Positions 1 through 7,387 of a stretch of DNA of 35,421 bases are shown piece after piece. Location: contig CAZCMN010000006.1 of NCBI GenBank assembly GCA_964500015.1, positions 1-35,421 on the forward strand, read 5' to 3'. The DNA is from JAPLYB01 sp964500015 (GTDB lineage Archaea; Nanobdellota; Nanobdellia; Pacearchaeales; UBA284). The notes under the pieces were generated by a model. That model was not told the DNA's origin and did not search any database. It was given only the letters and a program-made list of their open reading frames with translations. Both the position numbers and the translations under genes were made by a program. Within the stretch, counting starts at the first letter, position 1, and every line of letters starts with the position of its first letter.

Positions 1-503
1 CATAAATCAACATCTAAAATAGAATCTATTCCACCAAATTCTTCACTGTTGTTTAAAATTTCTCCTTTAATCTTAAACCAATTTAATGGAGAAAATTTCT
101 TTTGAATAATATATCTTGTAATTATGTTTAAATCATATTCTCTTCTAGCTATTATTTCTGGAAAATCAAGCTTGTCTGCAACAGAATGGCAATCTTTATA
201 ATTTGTTACAAAAATCTTGATTGCTTTTATTTTTTTTCCTAAATAATTTTTTTCATGAACTTCAGTTTTTTCAACTTTTGTTTTCCGGCCTGCATTATCT
301 ACTTGAATTTTCTCTATTTTTTTCTGTAATTCTTTTATCTTCTTATCATCAATATCTTCCTTTAAAATCGCCCAGAAATATGCTTGAAAATAGTCTATTA
401 ATGCAATTCTTTTTTTCTTATCATCTCTGCCGATTATTTTGATATAGTTCTTTCCCTGAAAATCAAATGATTCATAATCTAAGGGGATAAAGTTTAATTC
501 CAT
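1..503 (-). CDS. polB: Family B DNA polymerase, N-terminal part (cut by window edge)
   Basis: An open frame runs from ATG at 503 leftward off the window (167 codons seen, no stop). It opens MELNFIPLDYESFDFQG and continues through AYFWAILKED, a charged K/E stretch, KNYLGKKIKAIKIF and a final DSILDVDL. This order matches the N-terminal domain of archaeal B-type DNA polymerases (AYFYALL, then FLGRPIEVWKL, then ...YDIPFAKRYLID), which precedes the 3'-5' exonuclease domain. The exonuclease and polymerase motifs would lie outside the window, so activity cannot be judged. A TATA-like box on the minus strand (520-535) sits about 26 bases before the ATG, so the mRNA is probably leaderless. The gene is divergent from the small membrane protein to its right. 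Family identification is from remembered sequence pattern, not a search. Confidence 0.85.
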   Translation of the reverse strand, partial: MELNFIPLDYESFDFQGKNYIKIIGRDDKKKRIALIDYFQAYFWAILKEDIDDKKIKELQKKIEKIQVDNAGRKTKVEKTEVHEKNYLGKKIKAIKIFVTNYKDCHSVADKLDFPEIIARREYDLNIITRYIIQKKFSPLNWFKIKGEILNNSEEFGGIDSILDVDL

Positions 504-519
504 AAGTTTTGAGGTAAGT

Positions 520-555
520 GAATGTTATAAATTTTCGCATAAATGCTTATAAATT
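520..555. promoter_or_regulatory. Divergent TATA boxes between polB and the small membrane protein
   Basis: GTTATAAATTT (524-534) read on the minus strand lies about 26 bases before the polB ATG at 503. CTTATAAAT (546-554) read on the plus strand lies about 25 bases before an ATG at 574. Both spacings fit archaeal promoters of leaderless transcripts. Confidence 0.55.
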
Positions 556-595
556 AGAAAATTATTGAAAAATATGGGAGAAATATCTGATCGGG

Positions 596-796
596 TTGGA
601 GGCGGCCTGCGCTGTTGTATCGATGGCTCTCCTTATTGCAACCATCTTAGTTGGTTCAGCTTATATAGAGATAAGAAAAGAGAATATAAGAAATCCTTTT
701 TCACGTTCAACTTCTGTCCAATCAATTCCAAGTTATCAATCACCTATTGACACAACAAACATGCCAACAGAACCTTATTATTTTCCTGGACGATAG
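596..796 (+). CDS. Small single-span membrane protein, unrecognised
   Basis: A 66-codon frame starting at TTG 596 encodes a hydrophobic segment at about residues 5-24 (VVSMALLIATILVGSAYIEI), then a basic stretch (RKEN) and a polar Ser/Pro/Tyr-rich tail ending YYFPGR. By the positive-inside rule the tail could be cytoplasmic. The start is uncertain: the frame is open from 569 without an ATG before the internal one at 623, and a leaderless ATG at 574 (about 25 bases after a TATA box) is in a different frame (61-codon ORF from 565). GGAG at 577-580 could act as a ribosome site for the TTG. I do not recognise a family. It may be a real membrane peptide, or the start region may hold a sequence error that splits one ORF into two. 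Confidence 0.45.
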   Translation: MEAACAVVSMALLIATILVGSAYIEIRKENIRNPFSRSTSVQSIPSYQSPIDTTNMPTEPYYFPGR

Positions 797-862
797 GATG
801 AGAGAAAGGTTTAAAAAGCATCTTCACTAGGGAATAGTAACAAAAAGGCATATTATAATAAA

Positions 863-1291
863 ATGAAAACATCAACTGCATTAAAAGGGTTAGCTGCACT
901 TACATTAACTGGTGCTCTTTTAGTTTCTGGATGCAAAGGAAAAACAAGCAATGCTTCTGGAAGCAATGCAACTAAACCTGCGGCTGCAGCTGTTCCCAAA
1001 ACACTAGATTCTATAAAAATACAAGCAATACAATACGCTGCTTGGGTTGATTCAACTATGGCCACTGGCGATACAAATTGGGCGATTTATCAGGGTGGAA
1101 GACGTTGTGATGAGATTAGAAGTCAGTTAATTGCTTTAGGTTACATGAAACGAAACACAAGAGGAGATTACTGTTTCACAAATGATGGGGTAAGATTACT
1201 TGATAGAGATGAGGATTTTTATCGGGCTTACCACAGACTTGCTTTTTCTACACAAGATAGATTGGCTGCTTTTGACGCTCTCGATCAATAA
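863..1291 (+). CDS. Predicted lipoprotein with bacterial-type lipobox
   Basis: The 142-residue product begins MKTSTALKGL, followed by a hydrophobic segment and the lipobox LVSGC, giving a lipidated cysteine at residue 24 in the bacterial signal-peptidase-II scheme. A flexible Ser/Asn/Ala/Pro linker (about 27-46) precedes a compact C-terminal domain of about 95 residues containing two Cys (in GGRRCDE and DYCFTND). Its helix-turn-like composition does not match a family I know. The likely location is outside the cell membrane, lipid-anchored. A TATA-like GGTTTAAAAAGC (809-820) lies upstream. lspA in the same window (14716-15180) supplies a plausible processing enzyme. The function of the globular part is unknown. 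Confidence 0.75.
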   Translation: MKTSTALKGLAALTLTGALLVSGCKGKTSNASGSNATKPAAAAVPKTLDSIKIQAIQYAAWVDSTMATGDTNWAIYQGGRRCDEIRSQLIALGYMKRNTRGDYCFTNDGVRLLDRDEDFYRAYHRLAFSTQDRLAAFDALDQ

Positions 1292-1302
1292 ACAAAGAGC
1301 AA

Positions 1303-1316
1303 ATTATTTATATTCT
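1303..1316 (+). promoter_or_regulatory. TATA box of fen1
   Basis: ATTTATATTC (1306-1315) lies about 20-25 bases before ATG 1333. It fits a leaderless fen1 transcript and argues for ATG 1333 over the TTG at 1324. Confidence 0.5.
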
Positions 1317-1332
1317 AGACTTCTTGAAAAAC

Positions 1333-2373
1333 ATGGGCTTACAGATAGGGGAATTAGTTCCAAGGAAAAGCATAAGAATTGATGACTTAAAAAGAAAAAT
1401 TATTGCTGTTGATGCTTTTAACACGATTTATCAGTTTTTATCTAATATAAGGCAAGTAGATGGAACTCCGTTAATGGATTCTAAAGGCAGAATAACTTCT
1501 CATTTATCTGGCCTTTTCTATAGAACAACTAATTTGATTGCAAGAGGCATAAAATTAGTTTATGTTTTTGATGGAAAATCTCCTGATTTAAAATACAAAA
1601 CAAACAAACAAAGAGATGAAAGAAAATCAGATGCTGAAAAGAAGTATTATGAAGCTAAAAAAGAGGGCAAAGAGAGTGATATGTATAAATATTCAAGGCA
1701 AACTGTGAGAGTTACAGATGAAATAATTGAAGAGAGCAAAAGATTAATCAGGGCTTTAGGATTGCCCGTAGTTCAAGCTCCTGGAGAAGGAGAAGCGCAG
1801 GCAGCTTATTTATCTAAGAAAGGGTGTTATGCTGTTGCAAGCCAAGATTATGATTCTTTATTATTTGGAGCACCAGTTGTAATCCAGAATTTGACTTTAG
1901 CTAAAAGAAGAAGAGTAGCTTCAGGAGCATACATACCTGTTGAGCCTGAATTAATTGAACTTGAAAAAGTCTTGAATACACTGCAAATAGGCCATGAACA
2001 ATTAATCTGCTTAGGAATCTTGTCTGGAACTGATTTTAATCCAGGAGGGATTAAAGGAATAGGGCCTAAAAAGGCCTTGGCTTTAGTCCAGAAATACAAG
2101 CAGCCGTATTTAATTTTTCAAGCTATTGAACAACAGTTATTAAAAGAAGGCAGAGAAATGGAATTTAATTGGCAGGAAATTTTTGAGTTGTTTAAAAAAC
2201 CAAATATAATCAAAGAGTATAATCTTAATTTTAAGCAAGTTAATGAAGAAGAATTAAAAAATTTATTATGCAAGGAGCATGATTTTTCTGAAGACAGAGT
2301 TTTAAGTGCTCTAGGAAAACTAAGAGAAGCAAAAGAGATTAATAAACAAAAAGATCTTGATCAGTGGTTTTGA
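1333..2373 (+). CDS. fen: Flap endonuclease 1 (FEN1)
   Basis: This structure-specific nuclease removes 5' flaps during Okazaki-fragment maturation and base-excision repair, working with PCNA and DNA ligase. I start at ATG 1333 (346 residues) because the family begins MGL with the conserved Gly2 near the active site; the frame is open to a TTG nine bases earlier. Visible family motifs are the N-domain aspartate in IIAVDAFN, VFDGKSP, the acidic I-domain pair APGEGEAQAAY, ASQDYDSLLFG, and the helix-hairpin-helix SGTDFNPGGIKGIGPKKAL. The protein ends QKDLDQWF (339-346), a textbook PCNA-interacting Q-x-x-L-x-x-W-F motif. Length is normal for archaeal FEN1 (about 340). polB, ligase, endonuclease IV and smc lie in the same window. 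Confidence 0.97.
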   Translation: MGLQIGELVPRKSIRIDDLKRKIIAVDAFNTIYQFLSNIRQVDGTPLMDSKGRITSHLSGLFYRTTNLIARGIKLVYVFDGKSPDLKYKTNKQRDERKSDAEKKYYEAKKEGKESDMYKYSRQTVRVTDEIIEESKRLIRALGLPVVQAPGEGEAQAAYLSKKGCYAVASQDYDSLLFGAPVVIQNLTLAKRRRVASGAYIPVEPELIELEKVLNTLQIGHEQLICLGILSGTDFNPGGIKGIGPKKALALVQKYKQPYLIFQAIEQQLLKEGREMEFNWQEIFELFKKPNIIKEYNLNFKQVNEEELKNLLCKEHDFSEDRVLSALGKLREAKEINKQKDLDQWF

Positions 2374-2442
2374 TGAGATGTAAGTTATTGATTAAGATGA
2401 TTTTGGCAAGATAATGTTGTGCTGATGCAATCTTGCAATCAA

Positions 2443-2475
2443 AACAAAGCGCAGAACTAAATTAAAGCGCATGAG
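2443..2475. repeat. Pair of GCGCA boxes (repeat-family terminus without hairpins)
   Basis: ACAAAGCGCAGAA is followed after 7 bases by AAAGCGCATGA. The same two boxes, in the same order, bracket a two-hairpin module at 14519-14605. This looks like an empty version of that element. It lies in the 250-base convergent gap after fen1, which has no gene. Confidence 0.5.
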
Positions 2476-2533
2476 ACTAGAATATCTAAAGTGTTAGGGG
2501 CAGTGTTAAGGTATTAATCTTGTTTCAGTTAGG

Positions 2534-2577
2534 AGTTTGCAACGTTGTAAAAATTGAAATTTTTACCAAACTCGCAG
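2534..2577. repeat. Intergenic hairpin element with AACGTT box (copy 1)
   Basis: Outer arms AGTTTG (2534-2539) and CAAACT (2567-2572) enclose CAACGTTG and a perfect inner hairpin GTAAAAAT / ATTTTTAC (2547-2554, 2559-2566) with loop TGAA. CGCAG follows. It has the same architecture as the elements at 8155 and 14637. It lies between convergent genes, so it could also act at transcript 3' ends. Confidence 0.7.
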
Positions 2578-2623
2578 ATAATTATTGAACTTACATCTAT
2601 TAAAATAAAAACTCAAAGAAAAT

Positions 2624-2845
2624 TTAATCAACAATTTTTCTTTCTACAAAGGCGATTATAACTGCAATTACTCCCATAACTAAAAATAAAACAAAATAAA
2701 GTGTTGGTGAAGCTGGAACAGAAGAAATTTTTTCTCCTATAGCTGAACCGAGAATTGAAGCAGGAATAGAATTTTTTGCTAAAGCTAATATAGCTGCTAA
2801 AGCAGTTAAAAATCCGAATAACATTAAAACTAATCTTGGTCTCAT
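2624..2845 (-). CDS. Small two-helix membrane protein
   Basis: The 73-residue product has two hydrophobic segments, LVLMLFGFLTALAAILAL (about 5-22) and LYFVLFLVMGVIAVIIAFV (about 49-67), joined by a polar loop containing IPASILGSAIGEK, and it ends in a charged tail. It resembles the neighbouring 64-residue protein (2958-3152) in layout and in the opening pattern (LFGxL...A...AxA, then SxLG), so the two are probably diverged duplicates. Both lie downstream of the 983-residue membrane protein on the same strand. No family recognised. Confidence 0.65.
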   Translation of the reverse strand: MRPRLVLMLFGFLTALAAILALAKNSIPASILGSAIGEKISSVPASPTLYFVLFLVMGVIAVIIAFVERKIVD

Positions 2846-2894
2846 CTTTTATTTTATATCGGTAATATTTATTTGCAATATTGTGAAAATTGAA

Positions 2895-2940
2895 TCTTGC
2901 AGGATTTTGCTTTCAAGCAAAACAACGTTGTCCTGCGCAG
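2895..2940. repeat. Intergenic hairpin element with CAACGTTG box (copy 2)
   Basis: Outer arms GCAGGA / TCCTGC enclose inner hairpin TTTTGCT / AGCAAAA (loop TTCA) and CAACGTTG, followed by GCGCAG. Its first 17 bases (2895-2911, beginning TCTTGCAGG) are identical to 11569-11585. It lies between the two small membrane-protein genes. Confidence 0.75.
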
Positions 2941-2957
2941 TTAGTTTAAACTTATTA

Positions 2958-3152
2958 CTAATACGTGTTTGGATTCATTCCAATCACGATCATGATTATT
3001 GCTAAAACTCCGTTAGCAATTACATAAATTAATAGATTTGTTGGCATAACTCCTAAAAAAGAGCCGGTTATGTTAAAGGCTAAAGCTGTTGCTATTGCAT
3101 TAACTACTAAAAAAAGTATACCAAACAAAACTAGCATTGTTTTTCCTTGCAT
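2958..3152 (-). CDS. Small two-helix membrane protein (paralogue-like)
   Basis: The 64-residue product starts MQGKTMLVLFGILFLVVNAI and has two hydrophobic segments (about 6-26 and 41-58) separated by NITGSFLGVMPTN. It ends GMNPNTY. A ribosome binding site AGAGGT (3159-3164, minus strand) lies 6 bases before ATG 3152, and a TATA-like ATTTATAAAC lies further upstream near 3190, so this gene has a short leader, unlike many neighbours. It is similar in size and topology to the next gene downstream (2624-2845). Function unknown; possibly a partner of the large membrane protein upstream. Confidence 0.7.
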   Translation of the reverse strand: MQGKTMLVLFGILFLVVNAIATALAFNITGSFLGVMPTNLLIYVIANGVLAIIMIVIGMNPNTY

Positions 3153-3210
3153 TTTTTTACCTCTTTAATTAGTTTAATATTAGCTTTAAAGTTTATAAAT
3201 CTAATGCCAT

Positions 3211-6162
3211 TTAATTAACAGGATAGTGAATCATTGCTTTACCAATAGCTTTTCCAACTAATTCTCTTGGAGTTTCTGCATCTCTTCCTGCTTTTCCAAA
3301 GATAGTTACATGGGGAACAAATCGATCTGGTCTATTCTTAACTTCTACAGTAACTATTTGTTCTTGTCCTCTTTTTAAATTTCCATGATTTCGATTTAGA
3401 TGCAAACCCTTGCTGCATGATGCTTGCCAACTAAGGGTTCCGCCTGTTCCGCTATTTCTTACAGCAAAATGAGCTCGATTATTATTTCTTAGATCAGTTG
3501 AGTTTACATCCGCAGCACCATCATGGGGATGCCCCCCAACTATTATTTCAAATCTTGCTGATCCCCTCTTAGCATTTTGGTTTGGTTGATTTCTTATTTT
3601 AACTTCTTTTATTTCAGATACAGAACCGTGTTTATTTGTAGCAGTTAATCTGAATTCTGTTGGACTGTTATTTATCGGCTCTGAATGATGATCTTCTTTA
3701 TGTTTTCCACTTAATCCGGTTTTATGATAAATTTGTCCGTGATGTTGTTGTTCAATTTTTATTTCTTCTGCATCGTCCACATCAAAATGCAATTTTACTT
3801 TATCTCCTGCATGTTCTACTTGGTGTTTATCTGGGCGGAAGTCGTGTATGGTTGGTTTTCCTCCTGAACTTCCTCCTGAAAAATGAGCTTCTAAATTTAT
3901 CACCTTATGATGAATCAAAGAAGGATGATCAAATCGTAGGGGTAATGTCTCTGAAGTTGGAGCCATAGCTAATTCTTTTATATGCCAATTTTTAAAATCT
4001 GGATGACCTGGACTTGGTTTTAACACGATCCTATCTGTTCTTTTAAAAGGATGTGCCACTCCTGGAGTCAAAATTCCAGTTCCACCGCTACTTCTATGTA
4101 TCTTTACACTTCCTTTTCCAATAACATGTAAGATTAATTCAACATCTCCGCCACCTCCTCCTTTTATGTGAACATCAAAACTATGATCAGAGGAACCATG
4201 TTTATTTTTTGCAATTAACTTGAATATTGTTGGGTCGCTTGTTATTTGATCAGAATTCTCTGTTCTGATATTTGTTCGCAACGGGTCTAATCCTTTAAGA
4301 TGATGGATTACTTTAGAACCTTGATGAATTTCAATTTCTTCTGCACCACTAACATCCCATTTTAATTTTATTTGTTCTCCAGACTTATCTATATGGTCTT
4401 TACTTGGAAGAAAATGATGTATTATTGGCTTTCCACCGCCACCTCCTTTTATTTTAACATGAACTATTGCTTTTTCTGTTCCACCAGGACCAGTTGCAAT
4501 TGCTTCATAAGTTGTGTCCCTAGTAACATTGGGAATTTTAAAAGTTTTCATTGCTGGATAAGGATGCTTTCCATGATTTCCTCCATGAATGTCTTTGATT
4601 TCAACTTCATCTGTACGTACTGCTAACCATTGAAGATGAACATCATCTCCAGAATTTATATCTACAGAACCTTGATGGCCATTTACAGATAATTTAATAT
4701 TTGGCTTTCCAATGCCACCCCCAGTAAAATGAGCTTCAAGGAAAATGTCAGTCATGCCAGCAAATCTTGGCCAATTAAATTGTAAATGTAAAGGCCATGA
4801 AGTAGGATTATGAGGATCTCTTCTTACAACTCCTGGCATTCCTCTTATTGACCAATGATCAAATGTTGATCCAGCATCTGGAGTTGGAACTACATTAACA
4901 GAACCTGTTCGAGGATAAGGATGGGGTCCTGGTGCTGCGGGATTTGTATGTCCTGAACCATGAATAATAATATGTAAATTAACATTTCCTCCATGGCCAA
5001 TATGAACATCAACATCTCTTTCAACATGACCTTGAGCATTTGTTGCAATTAACTTAAATGGTGTTGGATTAAGTCTTACTTGACCAGAGTTATGATTTCC
5101 AGTATTTGTACCTGTTAAACCAGCCACATGATAAATTCTTCTTCCAGCTTGTTGAATTTCAATTTCAGTTGCGTTTATTACTTCCCATCTTAAATTAGTT
5201 GAATCTCCGTTATTATTAACTGGATTTGGATGAGCTTCAAATCTAGGTATTTGTGGCAATCCAGGAGTTGTTGACCTTAGATGAAAATCTTGACGAGTTG
5301 TTCTTCCAGATAAAATAAGAACAGAATGTGTTTCATGATCATAATGTGCAGCACGAGCAACAACTTGATAATTTCTTCTTCTATCAAGAGAAAGTCCTCT
5401 TACATTTCTTCTTCCTGGCAAAGGAATATGATAGTGGCCTGAACCATCTGTCATAACAGAATGATTAATATTTCCTCCATGAATTTCAACACTTGCTCCT
5501 GAAATTCCTACACTTGTATTTCGATCTCTAACATAACCTGCTAAGTTTCCTGGATTTCCGCTTCTATCTCCTCTATCTCTTCTGTCTCTTCCATTTCTTC
5601 CTTGTCCATCTTGCCTATTTCTTCTAGAAAGATGGATTAACCAAGCAAGTAATCTGATTAAACAAATTATTATTAAGATAATTGCTAAAACATCTAGAAC
5701 TTGACAAATATTTTGAGGTAAGCTGCCTAGTGGGGGACAGACTTCTTTATGTAAAAATGCAAGCCAGATTAATGAGGCTGCTCCTAAAACTATGAAGATT
5801 ATTCCAGTAGCTCTATTATTTCTTCCTAATCTAAAGATTAGAAGTGCAATTGCTACAACAAAAATAACTAGAAGCCAGATGCCAACTTTTGATAAAAAAG
5901 CTCCAAAATAATATACTAAGCCGAGGCTAGAGCCAAGAGCAATAACAATTGAGATTATTATAGATGCACCATAATTTCCTCTAAAAACATCTCTGATAAT
6001 CATTAAAACAAAATTAAATACAAGTAAAAATAAAAGAGCAGCATTAACCCATTCACTTTCAACTAAAGATTGAATAGATAAAAATTCTGCTGAAGCTGAA
6101 GAGGTTATTATGAAAAATAGTGCTATTGCTAAAAAGATTAATAGACCTCTTTTGGATTCCAT
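3211..6162 (-). CDS. Large multi-domain membrane-anchored surface protein
   Basis: The 983-residue product has six hydrophobic segments (about 5-25, 40-58, 64-86, 90-112, 117-136, 152-178), then an Arg/Asp/Gly-rich linker (180-205). Next comes a carboxypeptidase-regulatory-like beta domain (about 205-296, GASVEIHGG...TDGSGHYHIPLPG). After it, two module types are interleaved. Type A (Ig/PKD-like, IxxFxP...GDxVxLxW...A.EIxI...PTxFxLxAxNxHG) occurs at about 303-389, 485-573, 577-668 and 769-857. Type B (InlB-repeat-like: RTxxVxxxPxP...FxxWxI...LEAHFxGG) occurs at about 393-481 and 673-763. GGGGG linkers join modules, and a last beta domain (860-983) closes the protein. The extracellular part is unusually His-rich. 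Most likely a cell-surface adhesin or envelope protein; ligand unknown. A TATA-like sequence (about 6178-6192) precedes the ATG. Confidence 0.8.
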   Translation of the reverse strand: MESKRGLLIFLAIALFFIITSSASAEFLSIQSLVESEWVNAALLFLLVFNFVLMIIRDVFRGNYGASIIISIVIALGSSLGLVYYFGAFLSKVGIWLLVIFVVAIALLIFRLGRNNRATGIIFIVLGAASLIWLAFLHKEVCPPLGSLPQNICQVLDVLAIILIIICLIRLLAWLIHLSRRNRQDGQGRNGRDRRDRGDRSGNPGNLAGYVRDRNTSVGISGASVEIHGGNINHSVMTDGSGHYHIPLPGRRNVRGLSLDRRRNYQVVARAAHYDHETHSVLILSGRTTRQDFHLRSTTPGLPQIPRFEAHPNPVNNNGDSTNLRWEVINATEIEIQQAGRRIYHVAGLTGTNTGNHNSGQVRLNPTPFKLIATNAQGHVERDVDVHIGHGGNVNLHIIIHGSGHTNPAAPGPHPYPRTGSVNVVPTPDAGSTFDHWSIRGMPGVVRRDPHNPTSWPLHLQFNWPRFAGMTDIFLEAHFTGGGIGKPNIKLSVNGHQGSVDINSGDDVHLQWLAVRTDEVEIKDIHGGNHGKHPYPAMKTFKIPNVTRDTTYEAIATGPGGTEKAIVHVKIKGGGGGKPIIHHFLPSKDHIDKSGEQIKLKWDVSGAEEIEIHQGSKVIHHLKGLDPLRTNIRTENSDQITSDPTIFKLIAKNKHGSSDHSFDVHIKGGGGGDVELILHVIGKGSVKIHRSSGGTGILTPGVAHPFKRTDRIVLKPSPGHPDFKNWHIKELAMAPTSETLPLRFDHPSLIHHKVINLEAHFSGGSSGGKPTIHDFRPDKHQVEHAGDKVKLHFDVDDAEEIKIEQQHHGQIYHKTGLSGKHKEDHHSEPINNSPTEFRLTATNKHGSVSEIKEVKIRNQPNQNAKRGSARFEIIVGGHPHDGAADVNSTDLRNNNRAHFAVRNSGTGGTLSWQASCSKGLHLNRNHGNLKRGQEQIVTVEVKNRPDRFVPHVTIFGKAGRDAETPRELVGKAIGKAMIHYPVN

Positions 6163-6416
6163 GTTTTATAAAGAAATTTATTATATATAAATTATATCTT
6201 TTTTAATATTTTTTGTGTGCTTTATTTACAATCTGCGCTTAGAGTTTCTTAAGGTGTTAACTATACCAAAAAAGAATTTAAATTATAAAAATGTGTCGAC
6301 ATCATGAAAAAAGAAAAAATCCCAAAAATTTGCGTGGCAGTTGTAAGTTGATAAATGAATACATTTCAGTATGTCTCATATCTTAAAAAAATCAGATTAC
6401 ATCAATATCTTAAATT
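6163..6416. other. Intergenic region, 254 bases
   Basis: It holds the promoter of the 983-residue gene near 6178-6192 (A/T-only stretch with TATATAA on the minus strand) and a lone CTGCGC box (6232-6237) like those in the dispersed hairpin elements. I see no gene or RNA here. Confidence 0.4.
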
Positions 6417-7115
6417 TTAGGGTTTTAACTCTAAAATCAATTTTTCATTATCAAATTTCCAGTTTTTGAGTGGAAATGAAACTGGAATCATTTTGAAATA
6501 AGATTGCTTATCTGAAAAAGCTCTTATTTCAATGCTGTTTTGCAGTTTCTGGATAAATAGGTTTTTTTCATTTTTAACACCTGGAAGAGAAATTTCATAA
6601 ATAATCCTGTCTGTTAATCTTCTTACAGTTGTTTCAGGCTCTTGTTTTGGAAGTTTAGAAAGCTTTTCAGCTGTTCTATCTTTAATTTTTTCAGGAAGTT
6701 TTTTATCCTTAATGGGCTGATTAATGCTGGAAAAATTATTTTTAATCTGTGTATTATTTCCACCTAATTGTCTTACTTTTATTATTGGTTCTCCTTCTGG
6801 ACTTGAATTTATGCTTATACTTAATCCAGATTTTATAATCTGGGGATTATTTTGTTTTGATAGTTGTTCATCATGTTCTTGAAATTGTTTATCAATATCT
6901 TTGACCATTTTTTTAACTAAACCTTCAAAAGGAAATTTCATAAGAGAGGGCATGCCAAATGCTTTTTCAAAATCTTTCATTATTGCATCAACTTGTTTAT
7001 CTCGGACTTTTTCATAATTTGCCTTTTCTTGAACATTTCTTCCGCAGTAAGGGCAAAATTCAAATTTCTTGTCAACTTTTTTCCCGCATAAACATTTTAT
7101 TTTTTTGTTAAACAT
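6417..7115 (-). CDS. Zinc-ribbon protein with C-terminal Hsp20/alpha-crystallin-like domain
   Basis: The 232-residue product opens with a zinc ribbon (CLCGKKV...FCPYCGR, residues 9-25, C-x-C...C-x2-C). A charged helical region follows (about 30-90), then a polar linker, and a C-terminal beta-rich stretch (about 165-232) with RIIYEISLPGVKNEKNLFI and SIEIRAF. These resemble the first strands of the Hsp20/alpha-crystallin domain. The terminal I-x-I motif is not evident; the protein ends LILELKP. If the assignment is right, this is a small-heat-shock-type chaperone with an added zinc-binding head. The alpha-crystallin call is tentative because the domain is short. The gene stands alone, divergent from the gene at 7388. 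Confidence 0.55.
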   Translation of the reverse strand: MFNKKIKCLCGKKVDKKFEFCPYCGRNVQEKANYEKVRDKQVDAIMKDFEKAFGMPSLMKFPFEGLVKKMVKDIDKQFQEHDEQLSKQNNPQIIKSGLSISINSSPEGEPIIKVRQLGGNNTQIKNNFSSINQPIKDKKLPEKIKDRTAEKLSKLPKQEPETTVRRLTDRIIYEISLPGVKNEKNLFIQKLQNSIEIRAFSDKQSYFKMIPVSFPLKNWKFDNEKLILELKP

Positions 7116-7304
7116 TTTTGTATATCCTTTACCAGCGGTAAGTCAATTAACTTAAATTTTTTATTTTACGCTTCGCTTTTGTCTTTTGTGAAACACAAAC
7201 AAACTACGCAACCAAGTTTTAATTTATGATACTTAGCATTGGCAAAGTTAAGTTAATATAATCTTGAACGTTTATAAAGATTGTTCATGCTAGAAAAAGC
7301 CAGT

Positions 7305-7326
7305 TACCGGTAATCTGTTACTGGTA
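7305..7326 (+). repeat. Four-base-loop hairpin in the leader of the 7388 gene
   Basis: TACCGGTAA (7305-7313) and TTACTGGTA (7318-7326) pair over 9 bp with one G-U, loop TCTG. It is preceded by ATGCTAGAAAA (7288-7298), the reverse of the TTTTCTAGCAT edge seen in the 25387-25414 module. Confidence 0.55.
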
Positions 7327-7346
7327 TATAGTAGTAACAACCAAAA

Positions 7347-7358
7347 GGTTTATAAAGG
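7347..7358 (+). promoter_or_regulatory. TATA box of the 7388 gene
   Basis: GGTTTATAAAGG is a near-ideal archaeal TATA box with purine-rich flanks. It is centred 35 bases before ATG 7388, predicting a leader of only about 9 bases. Confidence 0.65.
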
Positions 7359-7387
7359 GAAAAGCCCTATGAATATAGTGATAAAAA

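Larger units (their letters stand above)
7116..7387. other. Divergent intergenic region with inverted repeats and two TATA boxes
   Basis: Arms ATTAACTTAA (7146-7155) and TTAAGTTAAT (7248-7257) form a 10-bp inverted repeat enclosing a small hairpin TTTGTG/CACAAA. Downstream are TATA-like GTTTATAAAG boxes at about 7270-7279 and 7349-7358, with a hairpin between them at 7305-7326. A transcript from the first box would have a structured leader of about 85 bases before the gene at 7388. Confidence 0.5.

Noticed and set aside
221..442. 73-codon plus-strand frame at the left edge
   Set aside because: It is antisense to the polB frame, which has family-level sequence matches.
2366..2440. C/D-box sRNA downstream of fen1 (TGATGA and CTGATG words)
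   Set aside because: The first C box lacks the purine, spacing between boxes is wrong, and the terminal stem is missing; such words are expected by chance in this composition.
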